Positions 47,870-59,400 of a stretch of 64,000 bases of DNA are shown here, piece after piece. The translations under genes and the position numbers were made by a program. The DNA is taken from positions 48,932,333 through 48,996,332 of the forward strand of contig OX419756.1 in NCBI GenBank assembly GCA_948567375.1. The letters run 5' to 3'. The notes beneath the pieces were generated by a model that saw only the letters and a list, made by a program, of their open reading frames with translations, was not told the DNA's origin and did no database searches. Source of the stretch: Lunularia cruciata (Eukaryota > Streptophyta > Marchantiopsida > Lunulariales > Lunulariaceae). The first letter of the stretch is position 1; the number at the start of each line of letters is the position of its first letter.

Positions 47870-49388
47870 TGTTATCTTCCAAGGATGAGAGACCTTAAGA
47901 GAAACACTAGAGAAGAAACACAAGCTTCACACTCAATCCTTTGATGCCTCAAAGGAGCACCTTGACTATTTTATATAGCAAAGGGAGGCTCTCCTTAAGG
48001 AAGCTCCACCCTTGGATCAGATACTGTAATACCAAGGGTTAGCCATATGATCTAGATGTGAAATTTGGTTTGGTAACATCTAGAATGATGTTATACATGA
48101 TGGTCAAAATATATCAGATAGAAGTATCACCAAAAGAGTACTTCTACTAATAGTGCAAAAACCGAAATAAACTTGAGAACCTTAGAACCAATAGCTAGAC
48201 ATATGATTTAAAGGTGAGAATTGGTTTGGTAACATCTGGAAGGATGTTACACATGATGGACTAAACAGATCGGAAAAAGGTATCACCAAAAGGGACTTCT
48301 ACTAATAGAGTAGGAACCGAAATATGCCTAAAATCTTTGAAGGAAATTTTGTAGGCCTAAACAGATGAATTAGGCCTCGAAAATGTGCAGATTCCCCCCC
48401 CCAATGGAGGGTAGGCTGGCCTTCCCTGCCCCTTGCTTTGTCTCGTCGAGAGCTTTCCAATGGTACCTTACTCACGTGATTCTGAGATTCCTACAGGAAG
48501 ATTCCCTAAAAGATTCCCTCCGGTCAAAGCTTGTTTGACCAACCAGATAGGACCTAGACCAGACAGATCACCCATCCCAGTAAGTAATCCAAGGGTGGAG
48601 CTTGCTGACATGTCACCTATCCGTGTCCCTAATCCTATGGTGGAGCTTCCTTGGAGGAGATCCTCTTTGTCTATATAATAAAGAGAAGGTGCTCCCTTGG
48701 GGCATCAAATGTTTGAGTGTGCAATCTGTGTTTTCTCTCTTCTCTTGTCCTTGGAGCATTACAGATACATGGATTGGTGACATGTCAGCAAGCTCTTCTC
48801 TTAGATTAGTTGCATGCATGGGTGACATGTTGGTTTTGATACTATTTGGTTGGTCAAACTATGTTTGACCAGAGGGAATCTTTAAGGAATCTTCCTATAG
48901 GAATCTCCAAATCATGTGGGTGAGGTACTGTTGGAAAGCTCTCAATGAGACAAACTTGGTTTGGGAGGGCGGAGTAATGCAAGCCTCTCTTGCCTTTGGG
49001 AGGGGGAGGATGGGCCTAATTGATGAGCATATTTTTGAGGCATATTCATCTGTTTAGGTCTCCAAAATTGACTCTAAAGTTTTCAGGCTATTCTCAACTC
49101 CTACCTTATTAATAGAAGTACTCTCTTAATGATATCTCTATCTGATTTACTTAGTCCATTATCTATAACATCCTCCTGGATGTTACCAATCTAATTTTTA
49201 CCTCTAGATCATATGTCTAGCTATTGGTATTATATTTTCAAGCTATTTTTGACTCTTACTCTATTAGTGGAAGTCTCTTTCTGTGACACCTCTATCTGAT
49301 CTACCTAGCCCATCATACCTAAAATTCTTCTAGGTATTACCAAGTCATTTTTCACCTCTAGATAATATATATAGCTATTGGTATTACA
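47870..49388 (-). repeat. 5' LTR of chromovirus D, split by a solo LTR
   Basis: Without the 739-bp insertion and one target duplication it would be 775 bp, similar to the other family members. Sequence on both sides of the insertion (CTTGGATCAGATAC / ATGGATTGGTGACATGTC) is contiguous in the D 3' LTR at 42160-42190. Confidence 0.85.
48025..48763 (+). mobile_element. Solo LTR of chromovirus family C
   Basis: TGTAATACCAAGGG to GGAGCATTACA, 739 bp, nearly identical to the LTRs of element C (742 and 741 bp). It is flanked by perfect GATAC duplications (48020-48024 and 48764-48768). No internal sequence is present, so a full element inserted here and was reduced by LTR-LTR recombination. It is in the opposite orientation to the host LTR. 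It has a C9 homopolymer where element C has C13 and C16. Confidence 0.95.
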
Positions 49389-52300
49389 AGCATGGAGTCG
49401 TAGAAGGTAAGTTGTTTTAAGTTATTGGAAGTTGATGTCTAGATACTACATTAGTTGTAGAGAGTTGTAATGAAATTTATGTTTGGTATCTATGGTTAGG
49501 ACATTTATCAAAGCCTAACCTCCAAGCTTTAGGAAAGGTGGTAGAGGGTTTAAAGTTAGATCTCAAAGGAAAACTCAATTTTTGCAATGATTAGCCAAAA
49601 GAAAGCACACAAGACTCCAATCCCTAAGAAATCTTCAAGTAGAGCTTATGGTCTATTGGATGCTATATATTCATATGTATGTGATACATGATTATGAAAT
49701 CCCTTAATGGAGCGGCATATTAAATATCCTTTTGGATGATTGCAATTGGAAAAAATTTATCTACTTAATGAAGAGTAAAGTAGAATATTCACCAAGAAGG
49801 TAAAATGGATTATTTTGTAGATTATGAAGAGACTTTAAAAAGGTACCGTCCTTTCAATTTTAAGATCCAACAAGCTGTTAGAAGTCTAGATGTTCAATTG
49901 GTGTGTTGTGGACTTGAAGAGAACACAATGAAGATTGTTTGAACCAGATGATCAACTTGATCAGCCTATCTTCCCAAGCCATGAGGTCAACTCTTTAGAT
50001 AAATCATCAAAAGAGCAATCTCTACTTGAACCTAAAGAACCATTTAAAAAGATCTTGAAGGTATACTAGAAGTGTTTGAAACATGTGGTGGTTTTTGATC
50101 TTGATGTTACAAAAAGAAGAAAAGACTCTAACAAGGTAACTTTGGGTATAGAATTTTTTAGTAAAAATTTGGAGAGTCTAAAAAATGACATTGAACCTTT
50201 GAATGAAGGTCAAACAATTAAGAAAGATAGTAAGAAAGCCTATGAACAAATTTGGCTCTCCTTTGGAGTATTAGTTAAGTATGATGCAAATGAAGTTAGA
50301 TCAAACATTCATTGCACTAAGATAGATGGTGGTCTTGAAACTTTATAACTAGCAATGCCTAGACCGGGCTAGAGTAAGTTTGAGTTGGCTATATCAAAAG
50401 AAAAAAGTTCCTTTACATGAACAAAACATGGAACAATGAGCTAATCTACCATGAAGTAGAAAATCAAATGGTTGTATATGGGCATTTAGTGTCAAACATG
50501 GAATTGAGAACAAGATCTTGAAGCACAAAGCAAATTTTTTTTCAGAATATCTTTAACCAAAAAGCAACCATAGACAAACGTCACCCACAAAGTAAAAGCA
50601 AAATTTTTCAAACTCACAACTAACTAGCGTGATGCAAAAGAAAATGAAAGAATGAAATTGCTATTAAACTCAAGACTGAGATAGGTATGTTTAAGGGAAG
50701 ATGATGATAATAAATAGTAGATTATAAGATATGGATGGTGCAGATCAATTTTCTCTTGATAAGAAGTCCATTTTACCAATGATGAGTTTCCTAAGTAAAC
50801 TTGCCATAAACTCATGAGAGTGTACTTTTTTATATGTTTGTGAGATTTGGTAGACTCATTGAATACCACCTCATACATGCATAATATTTACCCTCTAATC
50901 TGAGTTTAAGGGGTGCTTAAGGATTATGCAAATTGACCTTACTATATAGAAAATTTTTCATCTATGGCCACGTATAGATCTATCCAAATACTTATGGTAC
51001 TTTCTATAGGGAGAGATTGAGAAGTAGAGAAGTTAAATGTCAATATATAATTTTTGAATGAAGATTTGGAAAAGCTATCTATATGGTATGGATGTTCCAT
51101 ATGGGTATGTTGAAGGCAAAGGCAAATTATTTTTGCTTAAGAATGCCTTGTATGGCCTTAAGCAAGCACACATAGCGTGGTATGAAAAAGTAAACTTATA
51201 CTTGAGAGAGAAATGCTTCAATTGAGTAGATTTTGACATGAATGTCTATCATAAGAACAATGTCTACATAGGTATATATGTAAAAAATCTATGACTGGTG
51301 AAATAGAAAGTCTATTAATGGAGTGATATATTTCCTATGTTTTGTCTTTGAGATGACTATCCTTTGTCTAGTGAACCTTATTCTTGGCACTAAGGTGACC
51401 AAAGATAGAGAAGCATGTTGGGTTTTTCTCAATCAACCATAATACATGAAAGCTATATTAACTAAGTATATGATGGTAGAGTTAAAACTTATCTCTAGGA
51501 TCTTGTATAGAAGCAAAACAAAAGCATGGAAGAGAAGTCAAAGATCATGACAAAAACTTTCAGTTTCTATAGTAGATTACCTTGGTTCTTTGATGGCTAT
51601 CATGGTCTGTACAAGACCTGATATATGCTATATAATGGGAGCATTTGCTAGATACATTATCAGGCTTACTCAAACACATTGGAAGGTTGTGAAGAGAGTG
51701 TTGAGATATTTCAAAAGCATTAAAAATGTATTTTAAAAGTATAGAAAGAAAGGGAGTACCTTGATTTTACTTTTAAAAGCATATAAAAATACTAGTTAGG
51801 GAGATGCTTTTGATAATAAAAAATCAATTAGTGGATACATAATCATGGTTGGTGGATGAGCAATCGATTGGTGCAATAAACAACAAGCATCTATTGCACT
51901 ATCTATTATGGAGGCAAAATCATGGTAACCTCAAATGCTATACCTGAAGTCATACTAAACATGACACTTCTTAAGGAGTCAATATTTGAATAAACAATTT
52001 TTTTGATATTGTATTATGACAATACAAGAAACATAGTGCTTAGTAAAAGTCTTGTTCATCACTTAAGGACCAAGCATTAAAAGAAGAGTTGCAAAAGAGT
52101 AAGAGAAAGAAAGCATTGTTAGAGTTAGTATATTGTTTTACATAATAAATGACAAGAGATATGCTTTTAAAAGCACTGCCTAAAGAAAAGGATAGGAAAT
52201 GTGTAATTGACATAAAAATTGTACAAAACTCAAATCAAGTGGAAATTTTAGAAATAGGTAATTTCTTGTCTAAAACAAAGTGATGCATAACCACTTTTTA

Positions 52301-52640
52301 TTTTTTTTATCAAGGACCACCCCTATTTATGCTTTATACATATAACTGAGCTCTCAAGGCCTAAAATGATAAGCTCTTTTACAACAGTCCCTAGCACCTT
52401 GCTTCAATTGTGTTCTATGTTGTGTAAGTGTACTGCTAAGTTATGTCATATCTCTTGATGATTTGAATGATAGTGAGTTGAGTACTACTATGTGCAGTTA
52501 AGAGTTTCTACTATGGTGAATCTGAGAACTTAATGCTAAGATGTCTGATACATCAGAGCTAAGTGCTAGGATTTCTGATAGATCCAAAATCAAATCAGAA
52601 GTCAGAATGACCAAGGATAGAACTTCAACCTGACGACATA
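49389..52640 (+). pseudogene. Copia relic E, second part: integrase remnant, RT, RNase H, probable 3' LTR
   Basis: It resumes with the GAG-pre-integrase block (LWLGHLSKPNLQALGKVVEG, near 49490-49550). RT pieces occur around 51060-51190 (KAIYMVWMFHMGM, LRMPCMALSKH, corresponding to the LKKALYGLKQA region). At 51560-51720 VDYLGSLMAIMVCTRPDICY and HWKVVKRVLRYF match the copia RT/RNase H connection, and SISGYIIMVGG with SIMEAKS at 51820-51930 is RNase H. A typical integrase core was not seen. TTTTAGAAATAGGTAATTTC at about 52247 probably starts the 3' LTR. Stops are very frequent. Confidence 0.75.
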
Positions 52641-53269
52641 CACTAATTGAGATCCGCCTTCACCAAAAAAGTTGAACATATCTGAAGTCAAGCCGGCAAT
52701 TCCCGGAAGCACTCTGCATATAAGAAAGTCCTTCCTATTATGAACTTAACATCAGCCATTTTATATGTATCTCTGTGCTTTTCATCCACATTGTTTCTTC
52801 AACTCATCTTCTTGCCATAACACTAAAGCTAGATACATATCAACCTTGATTCCGTGGGGTTTCTTGTTAAAAACATTTTTTGGTAAAATGTATTTGTTGA
52901 TGGATTTCTACCAAAGAATAACTGATGATTGTAGTTTTTGATTTTCAATTGATAATACATGTATGCACACAACAAACTACCTACCATTGCCTCATATCTA
53001 TTAGTGGAGAGAGGTCTTATACTGTTATATATATAAAAAGAACCTCAACGATTATAATGTTAATGTCTGCCTCCTGGTCATATTGATCTAAGTTTACTCC
53101 CTTCCGAAGGTCAAGATTAATTGGATCAACACTGTACACCAAATGTTTAAGTGTTATCTTGAATAATGATAATTTCATACTAAATTCCTTCAATCATTTA
53201 TAAGATTATAATCGATTGTTTTTTAATTTAAGAATATTTTGCTTACATGGTTCAATACGGATCATATTA
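52641..53269. other. AT-rich spacer, no gene seen
   Basis: Sequence between the copia relic and the Tigger-like element. I see nothing recognisable in it. Confidence 0.5.
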
Positions 53270-53479
53270 TAGTATACACTCGCTTAAGTCTACATTATGA
53301 TCTGAAAGTTTAATGCAGATTCAACCGAGATGCTAACTTAGCTAGTGATGTCGTAGTAACCAGATAAAACATGTCAAATTAAGGAAAAGTACAGTTGCAC
53401 AATTTTTGCAATCTGTTTGTCATAAAAATGGTGTCATCTTCCATCACTAGGACATGCAAGCTCATTTGTAAATATGAGC

Positions 53480-53670
53480 GCCCAATGTGTAGCAAATGCA
53501 AAGGCGAGGGTTAATGCTTGAATGATTTTCTAAGAGTGGAGATTATCCCTTTATTGGAGCACTCAAAACCGCAATCAATGCAAAGCATTGCTCGGCAATA
53601 TGGTGTTGATGAGAAAGTCATTTGGAAGTTGAAGTCAAACAAAGATGAGATTCGTGAACTTTGAGCCAAT
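53480..53670 (+). pseudogene. Tigger-like transposase, N-terminal DNA-binding part
   Basis: The frame through 53536-53660 reads VEIIPLLEHSKPQSMQSIAR, then QYGVDEKVIWKLKSNKDEIR. The pattern IARQYGV-x-x-x-x-IWK-LK fits the helix-turn-helix of CENP-B N-terminal domains. A stop (TGA) follows EIREL, and an F-type LTR then interrupts the gene. The true start upstream is not clear because the upstream frame (ATG at 53429) is different. Confidence 0.7.
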
Positions 53671-54048
53671 ATGTCTCTCACTCAGGATGAACCTCTGATG
53701 GCTATTATGGTAGCGCACCATAGACTAAGAAGGCAAGGAACCCCAACTCTATCATACTCCTCCAAGGCTAACACTCCAAGACTCAAGACATTGCTCACTA
53801 GAGAACTCAAATGAGAGAGATAGTTGCAAATCAAAGGATGATGAGTACCTCCTCACCCCTTGTTTATATACTTGTGAAATAGTTATGCACCAAAGTTACT
53901 AATTACCGTAGTAACTCAAGTTACTAGACTAAAAGTCAAGTAAGGTCAAAAAGTAGAAAGGAATATCCATTCACATGGGCATATTCCACTAGCATGTGAT
54001 CTTATCTTGACCCAACCATTAAGTCAAGGATTCCTTCACATGGGCTAT

Positions 54049-54790
54049 TGTAATACCAAGGGTTAGCCATATGTTCTAGATGTGAAATTTGGTTTGGTAA
54101 CATCTAGAATGATGTTATACATGATGGTCAAAATATATCAGATAGAAGTATCACCAAAAGAGTACTTCTACTAATAGTGCAAAAACCGAAATAAACTTGA
54201 GAACCTTAGAACCAATAGCTAGACATATGATTTAAAGGTGAGAATTGGTTTGGTAACATCTGGAAGGATGTTACACATGATGGACTAAACAGATCGGAAA
54301 GAGGTATCACCAAAAGGGACTTCTACTAATAGAGTAGGAACCGAAATATGCCTGAAATCTTTGAAGGCAATTTCGGAGGCCTAAATGGATGAATTAGGCC
54401 TCGAAAATGTGCAGATTCCCCCCCCCCCCCGTGGAGGAAAGACTGGCCTTCCCTCCCTCGTGCTTTGTCTTGTCGAGAGCTTTCCAACGGTACCTTACTC
54501 ATGTGATTCTAAGATTCCTACAAGAAGATTCCCTAAAAGATTCCCTTTGGTCAAAGCTTGTTTGACCAACCACATAGGACCTAGACCAGACAGGTCACCC
54601 ATCCAAGTAAGTAATCCAAGGGTGGAGCTTGCTGACATGTCACCTATCTGTGTCCCTAATCCTATGGTGGAGCTTCCTTGGAGGAGATCCTCTTTGTCTA
54701 TATAATAAAGAGAAGGTGCTCCCTTGGGGCATCGAATGTTTGAGTGTGCAATCTGTGTTTTCTCTCTTCTCTTGTCCTCGGAGTATTACA
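54049..54790 (+). repeat. 5' LTR of chromovirus C
   Basis: TGTAATACCAAGGG to GGAGTATTACA. Its U3 contains a 156-bp-period duplication starting at CATATG (54068 and 54224), a C13 tract at about 54418-54430 and TATATAA at 54699-54705. The segment CCTACAAGAAGATTCCC upstream of the TATA box has a short GAAnnTTC motif. Confidence 0.95.
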
Positions 54791-54791
54791 A

Positions 54792-54803
54792 TGGTGTCAG
54801 AGC
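54792..54803 (+). other. Primer-binding site of chromovirus C
   Basis: TGGTGTCAGAGC differs at one base from the initiator-Met-type TGGTATCAGAGC of A and D. It begins one base after the LTR. Confidence 0.85.
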
Positions 54804-54930
54804 GAGTGTTCTAGTCCAAGAGAGTGGATCACCCCTCTTGGAATAACACAAACTACTGAAACTGAGTAATGTGAGGTGGAGAACATAGAGTAATCGCTAG
54901 ACTTAGGAAGGACTTTAGAGAGCGGATGGG

Positions 54931-55152
54931 ATGGATGCGCCGGGGGGACAATTTCCCGCACCTAGCTTTCCATTTTCAAACCCATTCCACATCAAGGTTA
55001 TGTACATCCAGCATGAGCAGATGAGGGTATTGCTAGTTTATCACTTTGGTGCGGAATTCATGGACAGAGTGATGAACTCACCAAACCCGGTGATTCTACC
55101 AGTGGTGATATATGACAGAGAGTGGGATTTGACGATCTACATTCTATTATGA
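54931..55152 (+). CDS. Leader ORF1 of chromovirus C, 73 residues, intact
   Basis: It starts MDAPGGQFPAPSFPFSNPFH and ends with TGA at 55150-55152, without internal stops although gag and pol of the same element have eight. The core FGAEFMDRVMNSPNPVILPV and VIYDREW is conserved in elements A, B and D. No cysteine-histidine motif, membrane span or other known domain is visible. It lies between the primer site and gag and would be the first long frame on the genomic RNA. It may be a small accessory protein, a relic of an N-terminal gag extension or a regulatory upstream ORF. Conservation across families argues for function, but this is inference. Confidence 0.55.
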   Translation: MDAPGGQFPAPSFPFSNPFHIKVMYIQHEQMRVLLVYHFGAEFMDRVMNSPNPVILPVVIYDREWDLTIYILL

Positions 55153-55156
55153 TAAA

Positions 55157-55360
55157 ATGGATATGAATGTCCCAAATCCTCTCCCTTTCAACATTCAAGT
55201 AGAAATCCGTTATGTAGTGAGGCCGAAAATGATGTTTAGAGATTTTGTGGTTAGGAATTTTGGTGAGGAGTATTATCAACGAGTGATAGCTTCTGAGGTC
55301 CCAATGGTAGTTCCGATACTTCGTGCGCCTTCCAGAGTGATTATATTGACTCTGTATTGA
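55157..55360 (+). CDS. Leader ORF2 of chromovirus C, 67 residues, intact
   Basis: It starts four bases after ORF1 (MDMNVPNPLPFNIQVEIRYV) and ends at TGA 55358-55360. Gag begins 33 nt further on. It resembles ORF1 in layout (PF-x-I-x-V near the start, FGEEYYQRV against FGAEFMDRV, a VVP block, a final T-x-Y), so the two look like an ancient tandem duplication. Element A has only one leader frame. B has the same second frame on the minus strand in decayed form. Function unknown. Confidence 0.5.
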   Translation: MDMNVPNPLPFNIQVEIRYVVRPKMMFRDFVVRNFGEEYYQRVIASEVPMVVPILRAPSRVIILTLY

Positions 55361-55393
55361 AGTAGACGTTAGCAATTGGATGTTGCAAGAACC

Positions 55394-56482
55394 ATGGATC
55401 CGCAATTGCAAGAGCTGGTGCAAGGAATGCAAGGGATGTTGAATGAATTTCAAGAGATTAAGATGACCATGGAGACATTACAAAGTCAAGTGCAGATCCT
55501 GAGGAACGATCAAGCCATGCAAGAAGAAGAGCCACCTCAAAACCCTGTACCTGCGACTGAAGTGCTTGGAGAGGCACCCGTGCCTACGAACCCTATCAAC
55601 GGTGAAGCCACATTGCTACTCCGGATGAAGAAGACATGCAACATCGAGCCTTACAAGGGGCAGCGTACGATGGGAGTAGTGGAAAATTGGATCTCGAGAA
55701 TGAATCGATATTTCCGATTGTTCTCAACAGAGATCACTGAGTATGTTGCAGGCGTATTTGCATGTGGGTATTTGACGGATAAAGCCCTCACTTGGTATGA
55801 TGCTTGGGAACAATCCATGCTGGCATAGAGAAAAGAGGTCACATGGACAGCAATGCAAGAAGGATTGTTGAAGAATTTCCAATCGGTGGATTCTGTGCAG
55901 ATGGCTCGAACCCGACTATGGGGATTGAGACAAAAGAATAGCGTACAAGAGTATGTGGAGGCGTTTCTGTATCTACAAGTCGCAATTACCGACATGAGTC
56001 TAGCAGAGGCTCTTGACAATTTCAAACGAGGGTTGAAAGAGCGGATTCGCCAAGAAGTCATGGTGCAAAACCCTCGCACGGTATTTGAAGCCATTGCTTG
56101 TGCGCAGAGAATAGCAGGAGCATTAGGTGGAGGTGAAGGAGTAGTTCCACCTCAACATTATCGCGCAGAAATGCCACACATGGGTGGACCAGTACCAATG
56201 GAATTGGGCAACCTTCAATTCTGGGATTGAGAAGCACGACCACTTCAAGGAGAGCGGGGACGGGTAGAAGAATGAAGAGATGGAGTCCCACAAGGAGAAG
56301 GGACTCGAGGAGAACAACGCCGTTGTTACAATTGTGGCCGTATTGGGCACATATCTACCAATTGTTGCACTCGTTCCCCTAGAGGCCCTCGGCCTTCGTA
56401 CAGGCAATCTTTGAACAACATGGAGAGGCACATTGAAGAGGAGGAGGTGGAAACCACTTCGGAAAACAAAGATTGCCAGTAA
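55394..56482 (+). pseudogene. Gag of chromovirus C
   Basis: From MDPQLQELVQGMQGMLNEFQ (coiled-coil-like) it runs through YKGQRTMGVVENWISRMNRY and the capsid-type region with EALDNFKRGLKERIRQ to the nucleocapsid knuckle CYNCGRIGHISTNC (C-x2-C-x4-H-x4-C, about 56324-56365), ending NKDCQ-stop at 56480-56482. It would be 362 residues. Three in-frame stops interrupt it: TAG 55826, TGA 56228 and TGA 56273, each one C-to-T step from CAG or CGA. An alternative TTG start at 55376 exists, but ATG 55394 is the first good start and is conserved in B and D. Confidence 0.9.
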
Positions 56483-59400
56483 ATGTACCTCACGGCCTTA
56501 CTGGCTCAATAAGGAAGCAAAGAAGCAAGGGAAGGAAGAAGAATAATGCGCAAAGAGCCCAAAAGGCAACCTCTCAACTGATTGTTGTGAATGGAATCCT
56601 AGAAGGTAATCAAGTGAGAGTATTAATAGATCCAGGAGCAACAGAGAATTTCTTGTCTCGCTTTGTCGCAATAAGATTGAGAATGGATCTAGAGAGAGAT
56701 GGAAGTGAAGAAGTAGAGTTACCAAATGGGCAAACAGAGAGGATTGAATCATTACCTAGACGGGTAACCCTCTCTGTAGGAGAATATCAGGAAGCAATTG
56801 AGTGGCGAGTGATATAGTTAGCCCGTTATGATGCAATTTTAGGCATGCCATGGATGGAGCAGTACAACCCAATGGTGGATTGGAGGAAGAAAGTAGTGAG
56901 AACCCACCAATGGTCAATCATTGGGGTTAAAGAAAAATCACACAAGCAGAAACTGCCTCTATATGTCGTAGGGACAACAACTGTCTGTAAGACCGATATA
57001 TGTTTTATGGGTCTAATAAAAGAAGTCCAGAGTGCACAACTTGCTGGACAAATTCCGGAGAAATTGAAGGATGTGGTGGATGAGTTTCAAGATGTCTTTC
57101 CCGATGATCTACCCTCAGGATTACCACCTAAAAGGCGAGTAGATCACAAAATAGAGACACTCCCGGGGAAGACACCTCCTTGTAAGGCCCCATATCGCCT
57201 ATCACCTCATGAGTTGGAGGAGTGTAAGACTCAAATTGAGGAGATGCTACAGAAAGGGTTCATCCAACCTAGCGTATCACCATATGGGGCCCTTGTCTTG
57301 TTTGTGAAGAAGAAGGATGGTACAATGCGCATGTGCATTGACTATCGGGGTCTCAATCAGCAAACAGTGAAGAACAAATACTCCTTACCTCGCATGGATG
57401 ACTTGTTTGATCAACTCCATGGAGCGAGATACTTCACCAAACTGGACTTGCGGAGCGGTTACAATCAAATCCAAATTGCAAAGGAGGATGTGTACAAAAC
57501 TGCCTTTCGAACCAAGTATGGCCACTTTGAGTATCTTGTGATGCCTTTTGGCCTCACCAATGCGCCTACCACTTTCATGAGTCTAATGAATGACATATTT
57601 TGTCCATACTTGGATAAGTCTGTTATCGTCTTCTTGGATGATATCTTAGTATATAGTAGCATGATGACAGAACACAAACAACATCTACGAGAGGTCCTCT
57701 AGATTCTAAGATAGAATCAATTGTACGCCAAAATCTCAAAGTGTGAGTTTGGCAAGTTTGAAGTAGACTACTTAGGGCATAGAGTAAGTGCAGAGGGCAT
57801 TCAAGTATTGACTGATAAAATAGAGGTCATTCAAAAATGGAGTGCCCCCGAAGATCAAACTCAACTTAAGAGCTTCTTGGGGTTGACGGGATTCTATCAT
57901 AGATTTGTCAAGGACTTCTCCAAGGTTGCACAACCTTTAACGGCACTACTTGGCAAGGGGAAGAAGTGGACATGGGGAACTGCACAAGAGTTGGCCTTTC
58001 AAGAATTGAAGGCCGCCTTGCTACATGCACCAATTTTGAAGTGGTTTGACCCAAAACGTCCAATCAAGTTGGCTATAGATGCATCAAGCGTAGCCATAGG
58101 AGCAGTCCTACAACAAGAGTGGCATGACGGATGGCATCCAATTGCATATTTCTCTCGAAAGTTGTTACCGGTAGAGCGCAACTACCACACCACAGAACGA
58201 GAAGAGCTGGCCATCGTTCTAGCAACCAAGCATTGGAAGCACTACTTGGGCGAGAAGGCATTTGTAGTAGAGACAGACCACAAACCTCTAGTCTACCACG
58301 AGACGCAAAAGGATCTATCTCGTCGCCAAATTTGGTGGGCAGAGTGGAGACAACGCTTCAACATGACAATCACCTACGTGGAAGGTAAGAAGCAACTTGC
58401 AGATGCATTCACCCGCATGCCAATGGCCAACAACTTGGTGGCAAAGGTTAAGATTAACCCTGAATTCTGGCAAGAGATTCTAGCTGCTACAAAAACTGAT
58501 CCACAAATTGTCGAAGCACAATCGTCCAAAGGCATCACCAGCACCCAAGGACTCACCTTTCGGGATGGCAGATTATGGATCCCAAATGTCCTAGAATTAC
58601 GCACCACCATTCTAGCGGAATGTCATGATTCGGCCATTGCAGCTCATGCCGGAGTGGACAAGACCTTGGATGCAGTCAAGCGCCATTACTATTGGCCCAA
58701 GATGAGCAACGATGTGATGGACTATGTGCGTAGCTGCCTACTTTGCCAACAGAACAAAGCTTCTAATCAAGCTCCTGCAGGGCTCCTTCAACCTCTCCCC
58801 ACTCCTACCCAAGGTTGGGAACAAGTGAGTATGGATCTCGTCTGTGAATTACCCAAGACCACCTCAGGGTTTGACTCCATTGTGGTCTTTGTGGACCGGC
58901 TCAGCAAAATGATTCATGTGCGCCCTACCACCAAGGAGGTGACCGCTCCACAACTAGCTCAACTATACTTAGATGCATTCTTTGCTCACCATGGCTTGTC
59001 TAGAGTACTCATCACCGATAGAGGTACCCAATTCACCAGTTTGTTTTGGCAAACACTCTTTGGTTTCTTCAAAACCAAGTTGGCCATGTCCACAGCTTAC
59101 CACCCACAAACAAATGGCCAAACAGAGCGGGCGAATTGCACGATTGAAGACATGTTACGGGGCTTTACCTTAGAAGAGCAAGAGAGGTGGGACACCCTAT
59201 TACCGTTGGTGGAATTCGCTTACAACAATTCAGTGAATGCATCCACTCAGGTCACTCCGTTCTTCCTCATGTATGGTGAGCACCCCTTCACACCTTCTAG
59301 CTTGATGAAGATCCGTCCAGTGACTACCAAGGTTGATGCAGTCAACACATTTGTTTCTAGAGAGAGCGCTAAACACAAGTTATAGATTGCACAAAATCAA

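Larger units (their letters stand above)
42013..49388 (-). mobile_element. Chromovirus D (Ty3/gypsy), inserted in copia relic E
   Basis: A minus-strand relative of B and C with LTRs at 47870-49388 (5', itself interrupted) and 42013-42744 (3'). The flanks GGCAT (42008-42012) and AGCAT (49389-49393) agree at four of five bases. The interrupted copia frame (LYV...GLGHLSKPNLQ) continues across it, which confirms the insertion. It has a clear initiator-Met-type primer site, leader ORF, gag, protease, RT, RNase H, integrase and chromodomain. Every coding part contains stops. Confidence 0.9.

Noticed and set aside
48433-48868. Open frames in family C LTRs (also at 54385-54814 and 60265-60561)
   Set aside because: They recur only because the LTR is repeated. 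They cross the poly-C tract and the TATA box and do not code for anything recognisable.
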